Assembly: GCA_003152695.1 (NCBI GenBank)
Contig: PMAT01000028.1
Location: forward strand, 63,498 to 95,605
DNA length: 32,108 nucleotides
Reading direction: 5' to 3'
Source of the DNA: Acidobacteriaceae bacterium
GTDB taxonomy: Bacteria > Acidobacteriota > Terriglobia > Terriglobales > Acidobacteriaceae
Shown: positions 1 to 6,743 of the stretch, in pieces
Position numbering within the stretch: the first letter of the stretch is position 1
How the letters are laid out: every line of letters begins with the position of its first letter
Position numbers and translations under genes: made by a program
The notes under the pieces: generated by a model
Databases searched by the model: none
Told to the model about the DNA's origin: nothing
What the model saw: the letters and a program-made list of their open reading frames with translations, nothing else

Positions 1-232
1 CGCAAGCCTTGGCCGAGGCCAGGTGATGCGACCACGGACACACTCCGCAAATGCGCGGTGTAATGCGCGGCATATCTTCTACCGGGCGGCCCAGGCAGAA
101 TTTTTCGAAGCCGCGCAGTTCAATGACGTTCACCCGGGCGGTATCCACGTTGCCGGCATCGTTGAGCTGAATGGTTATCTTGGCATGGCCCTCGATGCGG
201 GTGACAGGTTGAATGACCAGTGTCTTTGACAT
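1..232 (-). CDS. [NiFe] hydrogenase large (alpha) subunit, N-terminal part, cut by window edge
   Basis: The 77 visible residues start [20 protein letters not shown] and contain [11 protein letters not shown], the L1 motif (RxCGxC...H) that supplies two of the four cysteines holding the Ni-Fe centre. The RIEGHAKI opening and the spacing to L1 match MvhA/VhuA-type cytoplasmic group 3 large subunits better than membrane-bound group 1 enzymes. It would pair with the small subunit just upstream to oxidise or make H2. The start is fixed by a textbook Shine-Dalgarno, GGAGGTGATCC, which overlaps the stop of the small-subunit gene, so the two are surely co-transcribed and probably translationally coupled. 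The C-terminal L2 motif (DPCxxCxxH) lies outside the window, so the enzyme class cannot be settled here. Confidence 0.93.
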   Translation of the reverse strand, partial: MSKTLVIQPVTRIEGHAKITIQLNDAGNVDTARVNVIELRGFEKFCLGRPVEDMPRITPRICGVCPWSHHLASAKAC

Positions 233-235
233 GGA

Positions 236-1162
236 TCACCTCCGGGGCAGCGGCCGCAGACGGCCCGCGCCAGCAAAACGGTTGAAGGTTGCGGCCCGAT
301 CCGGAATCTGTTTCGGATCGAGGCCGATGGAGGAGAGTGCTCCCATCATGTCCACCATGGGATTGGCTTTGTCCGACATCGGGCCAAAGCAACCCTCACA
401 GGGCATGTAGGCGCGGATGCAGCGCGGGTTACCGTCACTGCCACCGCAGCCGGCACGCGTCGCCGGCCCCAGGCACAAGATGCCCTGCTCCATCAGGCAG
501 CGCATTTCGCTCAGTGGCGCTCCCGGCACGAAGTCCGGCGCTTCCAGCCGGCGCTTCAGCGTCGAGACCGCCTTCTTCTCGCGCTTGGTGGGACACTCAT
601 CGCAAACACTCTTCGTCGGCAACACAGGCAGCGGCTTGCCTTCCAGGAGAGCTACCAGCGCTCCGGCCACCATCTCTGGCGTGGTTGGACATCCCGGCAG
701 ATAGGCATCCACCGGCACCACCTCGTGGACGGCATAGACCCGGTCGGTGAGCGCTGGAATCTGCTCGTTGGGTATGCCATTTTTCTCGGTGGTGACGCTG
801 TCGCGATACACCTTCTCCAGCAATTCTTGCGTGCTGAACTGGTTGGCGAGGGCAGGTATGCCGCCAAAGCAGGCACAAGAACCCAGAGAGATCAGGATCT
901 TGCACTTCTTGCGCATTTCCTGCGCCAGTTTCTTGTGCTCCTCACTGCGGATTCCTCCGGATATAAGTCCGACATCCGCGGCGGGAATTTCCATCTCCGT
1001 ACCTTCGCCAGTCTGACCAAAGAGCTTGTGGTCCATCAGGACGGGCATGTGCACGATTTCTACCTGCTTCAGTACGTCGAGGAGCGGTTCACCGATGTCG
1101 AGGATGGTTACTTCGCAACCTCCGCATATGGCGAACCATTCTTCGGCAAGTCGAGCTGCCAT
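236..1162 (-). CDS. [NiFe] hydrogenase small subunit, group 3 (MvhG/HoxY-like)
   Basis: This 308-residue protein carries Fe-S clusters that pass electrons from the Ni-Fe site. The N-terminal domain has a CxxC at Cys13/Cys16, GSCACFGG (Cys96/98) and PGCP (Cys158), the proximal [4Fe-4S] ligands. The C-terminal part has further cysteines at 187, 190, 222, 230, 239, 248, 255 and 258, in the order CDECP, CLGPATRAGCGG, PCEGCFGP. That arrangement is typical of F420-non-reducing hydrogenase gamma subunits (MvhG/VhuG family). There is no Tat signal, so it is cytoplasmic. The ATG start follows GGGAGGTT at good spacing. The large subunit follows 3 nt after the stop. The electron acceptor (HdrABC/MvhD, NAD or other) cannot be inferred from the window. 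A group 3 assignment is likely; the subgroup is uncertain. Confidence 0.9.
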   Translation of the reverse strand: MAARLAEEWFAICGGCEVTILDIGEPLLDVLKQVEIVHMPVLMDHKLFGQTGEGTEMEIPAADVGLISGGIRSEEHKKLAQEMRKKCKILISLGSCACFGGIPALANQFSTQELLEKVYRDSVTTEKNGIPNEQIPALTDRVYAVHEVVPVDAYLPGCPTTPEMVAGALVALLEGKPLPVLPTKSVCDECPTKREKKAVSTLKRRLEAPDFVPGAPLSEMRCLMEQGILCLGPATRAGCGGSDGNPRCIRAYMPCEGCFGPMSDKANPMVDMMGALSSIGLDPKQIPDRAATFNRFAGAGRLRPLPRR

Positions 1163-1343
1163 GCTGAACCTCCCTTACACACTTGAATTAGTGCTGCTCT
1201 GTTGTCGTTTCCTACGAACTGTGCTTACTGCCTTCGACCGGGACGTCAATCATGCCGAGAGTGGCGTCAGCAAACGGAAACCGCTGGGCTCGGCACGCCG
1301 TCGTTGCAAACGTGCTGCTAGTTATCCGTCCAACCCGCACACA

Positions 1344-1363
1344 GGGTCAGTGACCCCGGTCAC
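1344..1363. promoter_or_regulatory. Overlapping palindromes built from GGTCA half-sites
   Basis: GGGTCA-G-TGACCC (1344-1356) is a perfect dyad, and its right half is shared with a second perfect dyad, GTGACC-CC-GGTCAC (1350-1363). Three GGTCA half-sites alternate in orientation within 20 bp. This is the look of an operator for a dimeric regulator, but the regulator is unknown and no function is proven. Confidence 0.45.
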
Positions 1364-1483
1364 GCATCGTCGTGAGCGAACGTCCGTTCGAGGGCCGAGG
1401 AGGACTAAGAACCCGCTGGCTGGTTTTTTTGAAACCCTTGCTGGGTGCGAATTTGGGCCCAGTCTAACGCGCGGCAACAATCG

Positions 1484-1499
1484 TCACAGGCCCTTGTGA
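1484..1499. promoter_or_regulatory. TCACA-N6-TGTGA dyad upstream of hypC
   Basis: TCACAGGCCCTTGTGA is a perfect 5+6+5 inverted repeat about 170 bp before hypC. A closely related 19-mer occurs at 1611-1629 (16 of 19 identical between TCGTCACAG...CTTGTGA and TCGTCACAG...CTTGTAA). The half-sites are those of CRP/FNR-family sites but in the reversed order (CRP sites read TGTGA-N6-TCACA). It is a candidate operator only. Confidence 0.4.
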
Positions 1500-1610
1500 G
1501 CTGGACCCGAAAAAGCAATGAGTGGGTTGACGCCGTTTCTGCGCTGGGTGGGGTGGCGAAGAGACGGCACGGTTCCCCGCGCGCCGTGACCATCACGTCG
1601 AGGTGTGTCG

Positions 1611-1629
1611 CTCGTCACAGTCTCTTGTA
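1611..1629. promoter_or_regulatory. Degenerate second copy of the TCACA-N6-TGTGA site
   Basis: TCACAGTCTCTTGTAA (1614-1629) repeats the 1484-1499 dyad with one half-site change, 130 bp downstream and about 40 bp before the hypC start. The matching flank (TCG before TCACAG) extends the direct repeat to 19 bp. Proximity to the hypC ribosome-binding site puts it near the likely promoter. Confidence 0.35.
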
Positions 1630-1669
1630 ACAAGGCGGTGGTGTACTGGCTGCCGAGGAGTGCCCCACT

Positions 1670-1924
1670 ATGTGCCTCGCCATACCCGGAAAAATCCTTG
1701 AAATTCAAATGCAGGGCACCATGCGGGCCGCCCGCGTGCAATTTGGCGGGATCGTGCGCCAAGTTTCCCTCGACTTTGTGCCCGAGGCCGGGCTGGGTGA
1801 CTACGTGATGGTCCACGTCGGCTTCGCTTTAAGCGTCGTCGATCGCATCGAAGCCGACCGCACCTACCAGCTCCTGCAAGAAATGGGAATGCTGGAGGCA
1901 GAGCTGGCGCCAACCGATTCGTAA
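1670..1924 (+). CDS. hypC: Hydrogenase maturation chaperone HypC/HupF
   Basis: This 84-residue protein begins MCLAIPGKI. The invariant Cys2 and the CLAIPG motif define the HypC/HybG/HupF family. HypC carries the Fe(CN)2CO group with HypD and delivers it to the hydrogenase large-subunit precursor in the cytoplasm. The length is typical (80-100 aa). GAGGAG at 1655-1660 sits 9 nt before the ATG. The gene runs divergently from the hydrogenase structural genes, so the two are probably functionally paired, although hypA, B, D, E and F are not in the window. The next gene (asnS) is unrelated and 179 bp away. Confidence 0.93.
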   Translation: MCLAIPGKILEIQMQGTMRAARVQFGGIVRQVSLDFVPEAGLGDYVMVHVGFALSVVDRIEADRTYQLLQEMGMLEAELAPTDS

Positions 1925-2016
1925 GATTCTCATCCTTTCTGTCGTTCCCCATTATGAAACAGCGCCTTCTGGCGGCTAGGCAGGCTAGAACTCGCCGCCC
2001 GCAGTGACTCCAAGCT

Positions 2017-2075
2017 AAGATACAAGAGACCTGCTTTTCGGATTTTGAGCAGCTTGCCCGCGGGGCCTGTATCTT
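2017..2075 (+). repeat. Inverted repeat in the asnS leader
   Basis: AAGATACA (2017-2024) and TGTATCTT (2068-2075) are perfectly complementary and extend outward with a one-base bulge (CTAA / TTTAG). They would close a stem around a 43-nt interior just before the asnS ribosome-binding site. It has no T-box or other riboswitch hallmark that I can recognise. It may be a 5'-leader structure or chance. Confidence 0.3.
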
Positions 2076-2103
2076 TAGAGATTGTCTGCGAGATTAGGAA
2101 CTC

Positions 2104-3447
2104 ATGGAACCATCGGAAAAACTGGAAACACCCGTCACTACGATCCGCGAAATCGGCCAGCACGAAGGCCAGACCGTCACCCTTCGTGGCTGGCTCTACA
2201 ACTTGCGCGAGAGCGGCAAACTACTGTTCCCCATTTTTCGCGATGGCAGCGGCGTCATCCAGGGCGTGGTCGCGAAGAATGCCGTTTCGCCCGATCTCTT
2301 CGATTCGATCAAGGGTCTGACCCAAGAGTCCAGCGTGATCGTCACCGGCAAAGTGCGCGCCGACAAACGCGCCCCCGGCGGCTACGAAATGGACGTGACG
2401 GACGCGCAAGTTGTGCAGCGCGTCAACCCGGACGATCCTTATCCCATCTCGCCGAAGGAGCATGGGGTTGATTTCCTCATGGAGCACCGCCATCTTTGGC
2501 TGCGCTCGCCGCGTCAGGCCGCAATCTTGCGGGTCCGCGCCGAGATCATCAAAGCGGCGCGCGACTATTTCGACGACCGCGGATTCACCCTCACCGATCC
2601 ACCAATTCTCACGCCCGCAGCCTGCGAAGGCACGACCACGTTGTTTCCGGTGGATTACTTCGACGAGCAGGCTTACCTGACGCAGTCGGGACAGCTTTAC
2701 ATCGAAGCCACGGCGATGGCTCTGGGTAAGGTTTACAGCTTTGGGCCAACCTTCCGCGCGGAGAAGTCGAAGACGCGCCGCCACCTCACCGAATTCTGGA
2801 TGGTCGAGCCGGAAGTCGCCTTCGCCACGCTCGACGATCTAATGACCCTGGCGGAGGAGTTCATCACCTTCATCGTCAAGCGATGCCTGGAGAAGCGGCG
2901 CCCTGAGTTGGAGACGATTGGGCGCGACCTCAGCCAGTTGGAAAAAATTGCCACGCCGTTTCCGCGCATCTCCTACGACGAGGCGGTGCAGATGTTGCAG
3001 GAAGGCCACGCCAAGGGCCTGGTCGAGAATAAGTTCGAGTGGGGCGGCGACTTCGGCTCGCCGGATGAAACCTACGTCTCATCGCAATTTGATCGGCCGG
3101 TGATGGTGCATCGCTATCCGGCGGCCATCAAGGCGTTCTACATGGAGCCCGATCCGCAACGGCCGGAGTTTGCGCTCTGCGTGGATGTGCTGGCACCGGA
3201 GGGTTACGGGGAAATCATCGGGGGCTCGCAGCGCATTGGGTCCTACGATCTTCTGCTGAAGCGCATTCATGAGCACGAACTGCCGGAAGACGCCTTCAAG
3301 TGGTATCTGGACCTGCGCAAGTTCGGCGGCGTTCCGCACGCCGGATTCGGCATGGGCATCGAGCGCGCCGTGGCCTGGATCTGCGGATTGGAGCATGTGC
3401 GCGAGACCATTCCCTTCCCGCGCACGCTGCACCGGTTGTATCCGTAA
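2104..3447 (+). CDS. asnS: Asparaginyl-tRNA synthetase
   Basis: Class IIb aminoacyl-tRNA synthetase of 447 residues that charges tRNA-Asn with asparagine in the cytoplasm. An N-terminal OB-fold anticodon-binding domain (about residues 24-105, [19 protein letters not shown]) leads into the catalytic core. Motif 2 is at about 217-237 ([20 protein letters not shown]), and motif 3 is near the C-terminus ([19 protein letters not shown], then PRTLHRLYP). The FRAE...[10 protein letters not shown] signature fits AsnRS rather than AspRS. The start has a weak AGGA 7 nt upstream. Its presence implies direct Asn-tRNA formation instead of sole dependence on the GatCAB transamidation route. A rocF-type arginase gene follows 67 nt later. 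Confidence 0.96.
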   Translation: MEPSEKLETPVTTIREIGQHEGQTVTLRGWLYNLRESGKLLFPIFRDGSGVIQGVVAKNAVSPDLFDSIKGLTQESSVIVTGKVRADKRAPGGYEMDVTDAQVVQRVNPDDPYPISPKEHGVDFLMEHRHLWLRSPRQAAILRVRAEIIKAARDYFDDRGFTLTDPPILTPAACEGTTTLFPVDYFDEQAYLTQSGQLYIEATAMALGKVYSFGPTFRAEKSKTRRHLTEFWMVEPEVAFATLDDLMTLAEEFITFIVKRCLEKRRPELETIGRDLSQLEKIATPFPRISYDEAVQMLQEGHAKGLVENKFEWGGDFGSPDETYVSSQFDRPVMVHRYPAAIKAFYMEPDPQRPEFALCVDVLAPEGYGEIIGGSQRIGSYDLLLKRIHEHELPEDAFKWYLDLRKFGGVPHAGFGMGIERAVAWICGLEHVRETIPFPRTLHRLYP

Positions 3448-3464
3448 CTGCGGATTGTCGTGTA

Positions 3465-3488
3465 CCACATTGTCGTACTGCAATGTGG
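3465..3488. terminator. Stem-loop between asnS and arginase gene
   Basis: CCACATTG (3465-3472) and CAATGTGG (3481-3488) form a perfect 8-bp stem with an 8-nt loop 17 nt after the asnS stop. There is no U-tract, so it may be a 3'-end or attenuating hairpin, not a canonical intrinsic terminator. Confidence 0.4.
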
Positions 3489-3514
3489 GATTGCAATATT
3501 GACAGAGAATCTCT

Positions 3515-4465
3515 ATGGCAACCAGCCCAATCACGAAGCCCCTACAAAACGTTGAAGCCAAGCACATCCGGATTATCGGCGTACCGCTCGACCTCGGTCA
3601 GTCGCGCCGCGGGGTTGACATGGGACCCTCGGCAATGCGCGTCGCCGGACTCGAGGCCAAGCTCGAGGCCCTGGGCTACGAAGTCGAGGATGGCGGCAAC
3701 ATACCCGTCGCTTTGGCCGAAACCAAGTCGGAAGGCGATCCTAACGCCAAGTACCTGAAGGAAATCACCCAGACCTGCTCGAAAGAAGCCGAACTCGTGG
3801 TGAAGACCTTGGAGGCCGGAAAAATTCCCATCGTTCTCGGTGGCGACCATTCCATTGCCGCCGGCACAGTGTCTGGCGTGGCCGAGTTTTATCGCCGCAA
3901 GAACCAGCGCATCGGTCTGTTGTGGATTGACGCGCACACCGATATCAATACGCCCGGCAGCTCACCCAGCGGCAACGTGCATGGCATGCCATTGGGTGCC
4001 ATCATGGGACTGTTCGAGTCTCCGCTCACCGACCTGTATGGCTTCAGTCCGAAAGTACAACCCGACAACTGTGTGCTGGTGGGCATTCGCGACGTCGACA
4101 ATCACGAGCGCGAAAACATCAGGAAGTCACGCGTACACGTCTTTACCATGCGCGACATTGACGAACGCGGCATGCGCTCGGTGATGGAGGAGGCCCTCCG
4201 CATTGCTGGACGCGGCACCGTGGGCTATCACGTCTCGCTCGATCTGGACTGGATCGATCCCGAAGATGCGCCGGGCGTCGGCACTCCGGTTTGGGGCGGC
4301 GCAACCTATCGCGAGGGACACCTGGCGATGGAGATCATCGCCGACCACGGGCGCATGCTCAGCTTCGAACTGGTGGAAGTGAACCCGGTCCTCGATGAGC
4401 GCAATCAGACAGCGGAGTTGGCGGTCGAGTTGGCGCTGTCGGCATTTGGAAAGAAAATACTTTAG
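3515..4465 (+). CDS. rocF: Arginase (ureohydrolase family)
   Basis: This 316-residue protein would hydrolyse L-arginine to ornithine and urea using two Mn2+ ions. The metal-binding residues are visible: GGDHS (His112), DAHTD (Asp139, His141, Asp143) and SLDLDWIDP (Asp243, Asp245). SGNVHGMPLG around residue 156 and ELVEVNP around 285-291 are the substrate-side motifs of true arginases, which favours arginase over agmatinase or formiminoglutamase. Length matches the 300-320 aa norm. The Shine-Dalgarno is poor (AGAGAA). No urease or ornithine-aminotransferase gene lies nearby, so the pathway role (nitrogen release or polyamine supply) is open. Confidence 0.92.
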   Translation: MATSPITKPLQNVEAKHIRIIGVPLDLGQSRRGVDMGPSAMRVAGLEAKLEALGYEVEDGGNIPVALAETKSEGDPNAKYLKEITQTCSKEAELVVKTLEAGKIPIVLGGDHSIAAGTVSGVAEFYRRKNQRIGLLWIDAHTDINTPGSSPSGNVHGMPLGAIMGLFESPLTDLYGFSPKVQPDNCVLVGIRDVDNHERENIRKSRVHVFTMRDIDERGMRSVMEEALRIAGRGTVGYHVSLDLDWIDPEDAPGVGTPVWGGATYREGHLAMEIIADHGRMLSFELVEVNPVLDERNQTAELAVELALSAFGKKIL

Positions 4466-4477
4466 AAATCAGTGACA

Positions 4478-4504
4478 GTCCTGCCGGGCTAGGACCCCTT
4501 TTAG
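4478..4504 (+). terminator. Possible weak terminator after arginase gene
   Basis: GTCCT (4478-4482) and AGGAC (4491-4495) can pair in a 5-bp stem, followed by CCCCTTTT. The stem is short; it is a plausible but weak transcription end before ddl. Confidence 0.35.
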
Positions 4505-4550
4505 GGACATCGCCCCCAGCAACCCGCCTCTTTCACGTTAAGATGCAGTC

Positions 4551-5744
4551 ATGCAGAAACTCCGGGTAGGTGTCCTGTTCGGCGGGCGCAGCGGCGAGCA
4601 CGAAGTCTCGTTGCTTTCGGCCGCCTCGGTCCTGAACGCCATCGATAAGAAGAAATACGACGTTGTTCCCATCGGCATCACCAAGGAAGGCCGATGGGTC
4701 ACTGCGGCGCACGCCGAGCGCCTGTTGCGCGGCAACCTGCCAGAAGCAGCCGAGCCGCGCCATCTGCGCGCCGGCGATCCCGAGACCACCTCCGCCGCTG
4801 CCGTCCTGGCCAAAGGCGAAGCCGTGGTAGTGCCGCCCATGCCGGGCGAAAACCATTCCGCGCTAATGCCGTTTGAGACGCACTCTAGGGAATTGCACGC
4901 GGCGCCCAATTCGATTGACGTGGACATCATCTTCCCCGTTCTGCACGGCACCTTCGGCGAAGACGGCACCATACAGGGCTTGCTGGAGCTTGCGGACATC
5001 GCCTATGTCGGCGCAGGCGTGCTGGGCTCTGCTGCCGGCATGGACAAGGGCGTGATGAAGCGCCTCTTCCGCGACGCCGGCCTGCCCATCGTGAAGCACG
5101 TCACCGTGCTGCGCAGCGCGTGGCAGGAACAACCCAAAAAAGTGCGCAAGCAAATCGAATCCGCGCTGAAATATCCCGTGTTTGTAAAGCCGGCAAATCT
5201 GGGCTCGTCGGTCGGGATCAGCAAAGTGCACAATGCTGGCGAACTGGCCGCGGCCATGGACGAGGCGGCGCGCTACGATCGCAAGCTGGTGATCGAGCAG
5301 GGCGTCGGCGGCACAAAGAGCAAGGCCCGTGAGATCGAATGTTCCGTGCTGGGCAATGACAACCCTATCGCTTCCCTGCCCGGCGAGATCGTCCCCGTGA
5401 AAGAGTTTTACGACTACGACGCCAAGTATCTGGTCGAAGGATCGGAGTCGATCATCCCGGCCAAGCTCACTAAAGCCAAACAAAAGGAAGTGCAGCAACT
5501 CGCGATCGCGGCCTTCAAGGCGGTGGATTGCGCCGGCATGGCACGCGTGGACTTTCTCCTGGATCCACGCCGGGGCAAGGTGTACGTCAACGAAGTCAAC
5601 ACCATTCCCGGCTTCACCTCCATCAGCATGTATCCCAAGATGTGGGCCGCGACGGGAATCGATTATCCCGAACTAATGGACCGGCTGATCCAACTTGGCT
5701 TGGAGCGCCACGCGGAGAAAAAGCAGAACCAATACAGCCGGTGA
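4551..5744 (+). CDS. ddl: D-alanine--D-alanine ligase
   Basis: ATP-grasp ligase of 397 residues that joins two D-Ala for peptidoglycan precursors. Motifs in order: FGGRSGEHEVS (10-20), LHGTFGEDGTIQG (131-143), GMDKGVMKRLF (163-173), VKPANLGSSVGISK (212-225), EFYDYDAKY (285-293) and NEVNTIPGFTSISMYPKMW (347-365). The YDYDAKY loop with Tyr is typical of D-Ala-D-Ala enzymes; D-Ala-D-Lac ligases of the VanA/B type differ here. Residues 60-115 are a longer, Ala-rich insertion than in E. coli DdlB, as in DdlA-like forms. No mur or fts gene is adjacent, so the gene is outside a dcw cluster. The start has only a weak purine stretch upstream. Confidence 0.95.
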   Translation: MQKLRVGVLFGGRSGEHEVSLLSAASVLNAIDKKKYDVVPIGITKEGRWVTAAHAERLLRGNLPEAAEPRHLRAGDPETTSAAAVLAKGEAVVVPPMPGENHSALMPFETHSRELHAAPNSIDVDIIFPVLHGTFGEDGTIQGLLELADIAYVGAGVLGSAAGMDKGVMKRLFRDAGLPIVKHVTVLRSAWQEQPKKVRKQIESALKYPVFVKPANLGSSVGISKVHNAGELAAAMDEAARYDRKLVIEQGVGGTKSKAREIECSVLGNDNPIASLPGEIVPVKEFYDYDAKYLVEGSESIIPAKLTKAKQKEVQQLAIAAFKAVDCAGMARVDFLLDPRRGKVYVNEVNTIPGFTSISMYPKMWAATGIDYPELMDRLIQLGLERHAEKKQNQYSR

Positions 5745-5802
5745 CGCTAACCCTTTTCCTGCGGGAGCGTCTATTTCAGCAAGCAGGGAGCGATGCTCGT
5801 GA

Positions 5803-5845
5803 GGGGCGTGCGCGAAGTTCCACTCCGCTAAGTAGCGTATGCCCC
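5803..5845. terminator. Hairpin downstream of ddl
   Basis: GGGGCGTGCGC (5803-5813) can pair with GCGTATGCCCC (5835-5845) over 11 bp with two G-U wobbles in the plus-strand transcript, leaving a 21-nt loop. It lies 59 nt after the ddl stop and lacks a U-tract. It may mark the 3' end of the ddl transcript. Confidence 0.35.
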
Positions 5846-5903
5846 GGGCACCGCAAACTGCCTTTCCGTATCTCCTGATTCGCAACCACGGAACAAACGC
5901 AGT

Positions 5904-5933
5904 CTCCTCCTCGTAACAAGCAACGAGGAGGAG
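5904..5933 (+). promoter_or_regulatory. Perfect 11-bp stem-loop sequestering the Shine-Dalgarno of the DUF4097 gene
   Basis: CTCCTCCTCGT (5904-5914) and ACGAGGAGGAG (5923-5933) are exact reverse complements around an 8-nt loop (AACAAGCA). The right arm is the Shine-Dalgarno, 5 nt before the GTG start at 5939. In the RNA the ribosome-binding site would be fully paired, so translation should need the stem to open. This is the architecture of an RNA thermometer or of a site freed by a protein, sRNA or upstream ribosome. Confidence 0.65.
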
Positions 5934-5938
5934 TTCGC

Positions 5939-6730
5939 GTGCGTAAAACCTTCCTAATTATTCTCCTGTGCCTCTCAGTGCTCGATGTTTCTGCTTTTGC
6001 CGAGGAATGGAGCAAAACTTATCAGGTCGGCGACAAACCCACTTTGCGTGTGGACACTAACGACGCCTCGGTTGAAATCACGCGCGGAGCCAGCCGCACG
6101 GTTTCAGCCCGTGTGATTGCCGAGGGCTACAGCATGGGAGGGAGTGGCGTGCGCGTCACCGAGCGCCAGGACACCCACAAGGTTGACCTGCAAGTCCACG
6201 TGCCAAACAACTGGGGCATCCACATCAGCACCCATCGAGGAGTGCGCATCGAGGTGCAGGTTCCCTCGGAAACCGCTCTGGACTTGCACTCTGGCGACGG
6301 ACACATCGGGGTCGATGGCATCTCCGGGCAGGCCCGCATCGATACTGGCGATGGACACATTCAGGTTCGCAACTTCAATGGCGGACTGCACGCCCACACC
6401 AGCGACGGCCACATGACCATTGATGGCGTGCTGACCGACCTTGACCTGCGCACCGGCGATGGACATATTGACCTCACGGTGCGGCCGGGTTCGAAGATGA
6501 GCAATGGATGGCTGATTCACACCAGCGACGGCGGGGTGGAGGCTCGACTTCCGCAGGACTTTGCCGCCGAGCTTTACGCTCACACTGGCGACGGCCACAT
6601 CCAGTTGGACATGCCGGTTACGGTGAACGGGTCCATCGAGCGATCGCGCATTCGGGGCAAGTTAAACGGCGGCGGACCGCTGCTGGAGATCACCACCGGC
6701 GACGGCAGCATCCACATCGGCAAGTTCTGA
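5939..6730 (+). CDS. Secreted DUF4097-like beta-repeat protein
   Basis: This 263-residue protein begins at GTG with a signal peptide (about residues 1-22, hydrophobic core LIILLCLSVLDVSAFA, cleavage after AFA). The mature part resembles DUF4097 (putative adhesin, beta-helix-like). It has seven short repeats built on (T/S)GDGHI: SGDGHIGVDG, TGDGHIQVRN, TSDGHMTIDG, TGDGHIDLTV, TSDGGVEARL, TGDGHIQLDM and TGDGSIHIGK, spaced roughly 18-45 residues. Such repeats suggest a right-handed parallel beta-solenoid in the periplasm or at the surface. The biochemical role is unknown. The Shine-Dalgarno is strong but locked in a perfect hairpin. It converges on the M28-family lipoprotein gene with a 13-bp gap. 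Confidence 0.8.
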   Translation: MRKTFLIILLCLSVLDVSAFAEEWSKTYQVGDKPTLRVDTNDASVEITRGASRTVSARVIAEGYSMGGSGVRVTERQDTHKVDLQVHVPNNWGIHISTHRGVRIEVQVPSETALDLHSGDGHIGVDGISGQARIDTGDGHIQVRNFNGGLHAHTSDGHMTIDGVLTDLDLRTGDGHIDLTVRPGSKMSNGWLIHTSDGGVEARLPQDFAAELYAHTGDGHIQLDMPVTVNGSIERSRIRGKLNGGGPLLEITTGDGSIHIGKF

Positions 6731-6743
6731 GAGCGGCTCAGGA

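Larger units (their letters stand above)
1163..1669. other. 507-bp intergenic region between divergent hydrogenase and hypC genes
   Basis: I see no convincing coding sequence; the short open frames lack family resemblance and ribosome-binding sites. The region holds several dyads listed separately: GGGTCA-G-TGACCC overlapping GTGACC-CC-GGTCAC at 1344-1363, TCACA-N6-TGTGA at 1484-1499 and a degenerate second copy at 1614-1629. Its position between two hydrogenase-related transcripts makes it the likely control region for both. Confidence 0.6.

Noticed and set aside
1230-1335. Sigma-54 promoter for the hydrogenase genes
   Set aside because: GCAC and TTGC strings occur near each other on the minus strand, but the spacing between the GG/GC elements is too short for a -24/-12 promoter.
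1925-2103. T-box riboswitch before asnS
   Set aside because: No T-box sequence, specifier loop or antiterminator is recognisable; only one simple inverted repeat is present.
6727-6741. CTGAG/CTCAG hairpin between the convergent DUF4097 and lipoprotein genes
   Set aside because: Only 5 bp, overlapping a stop codon and without T-tract; too weak to list as a terminator.
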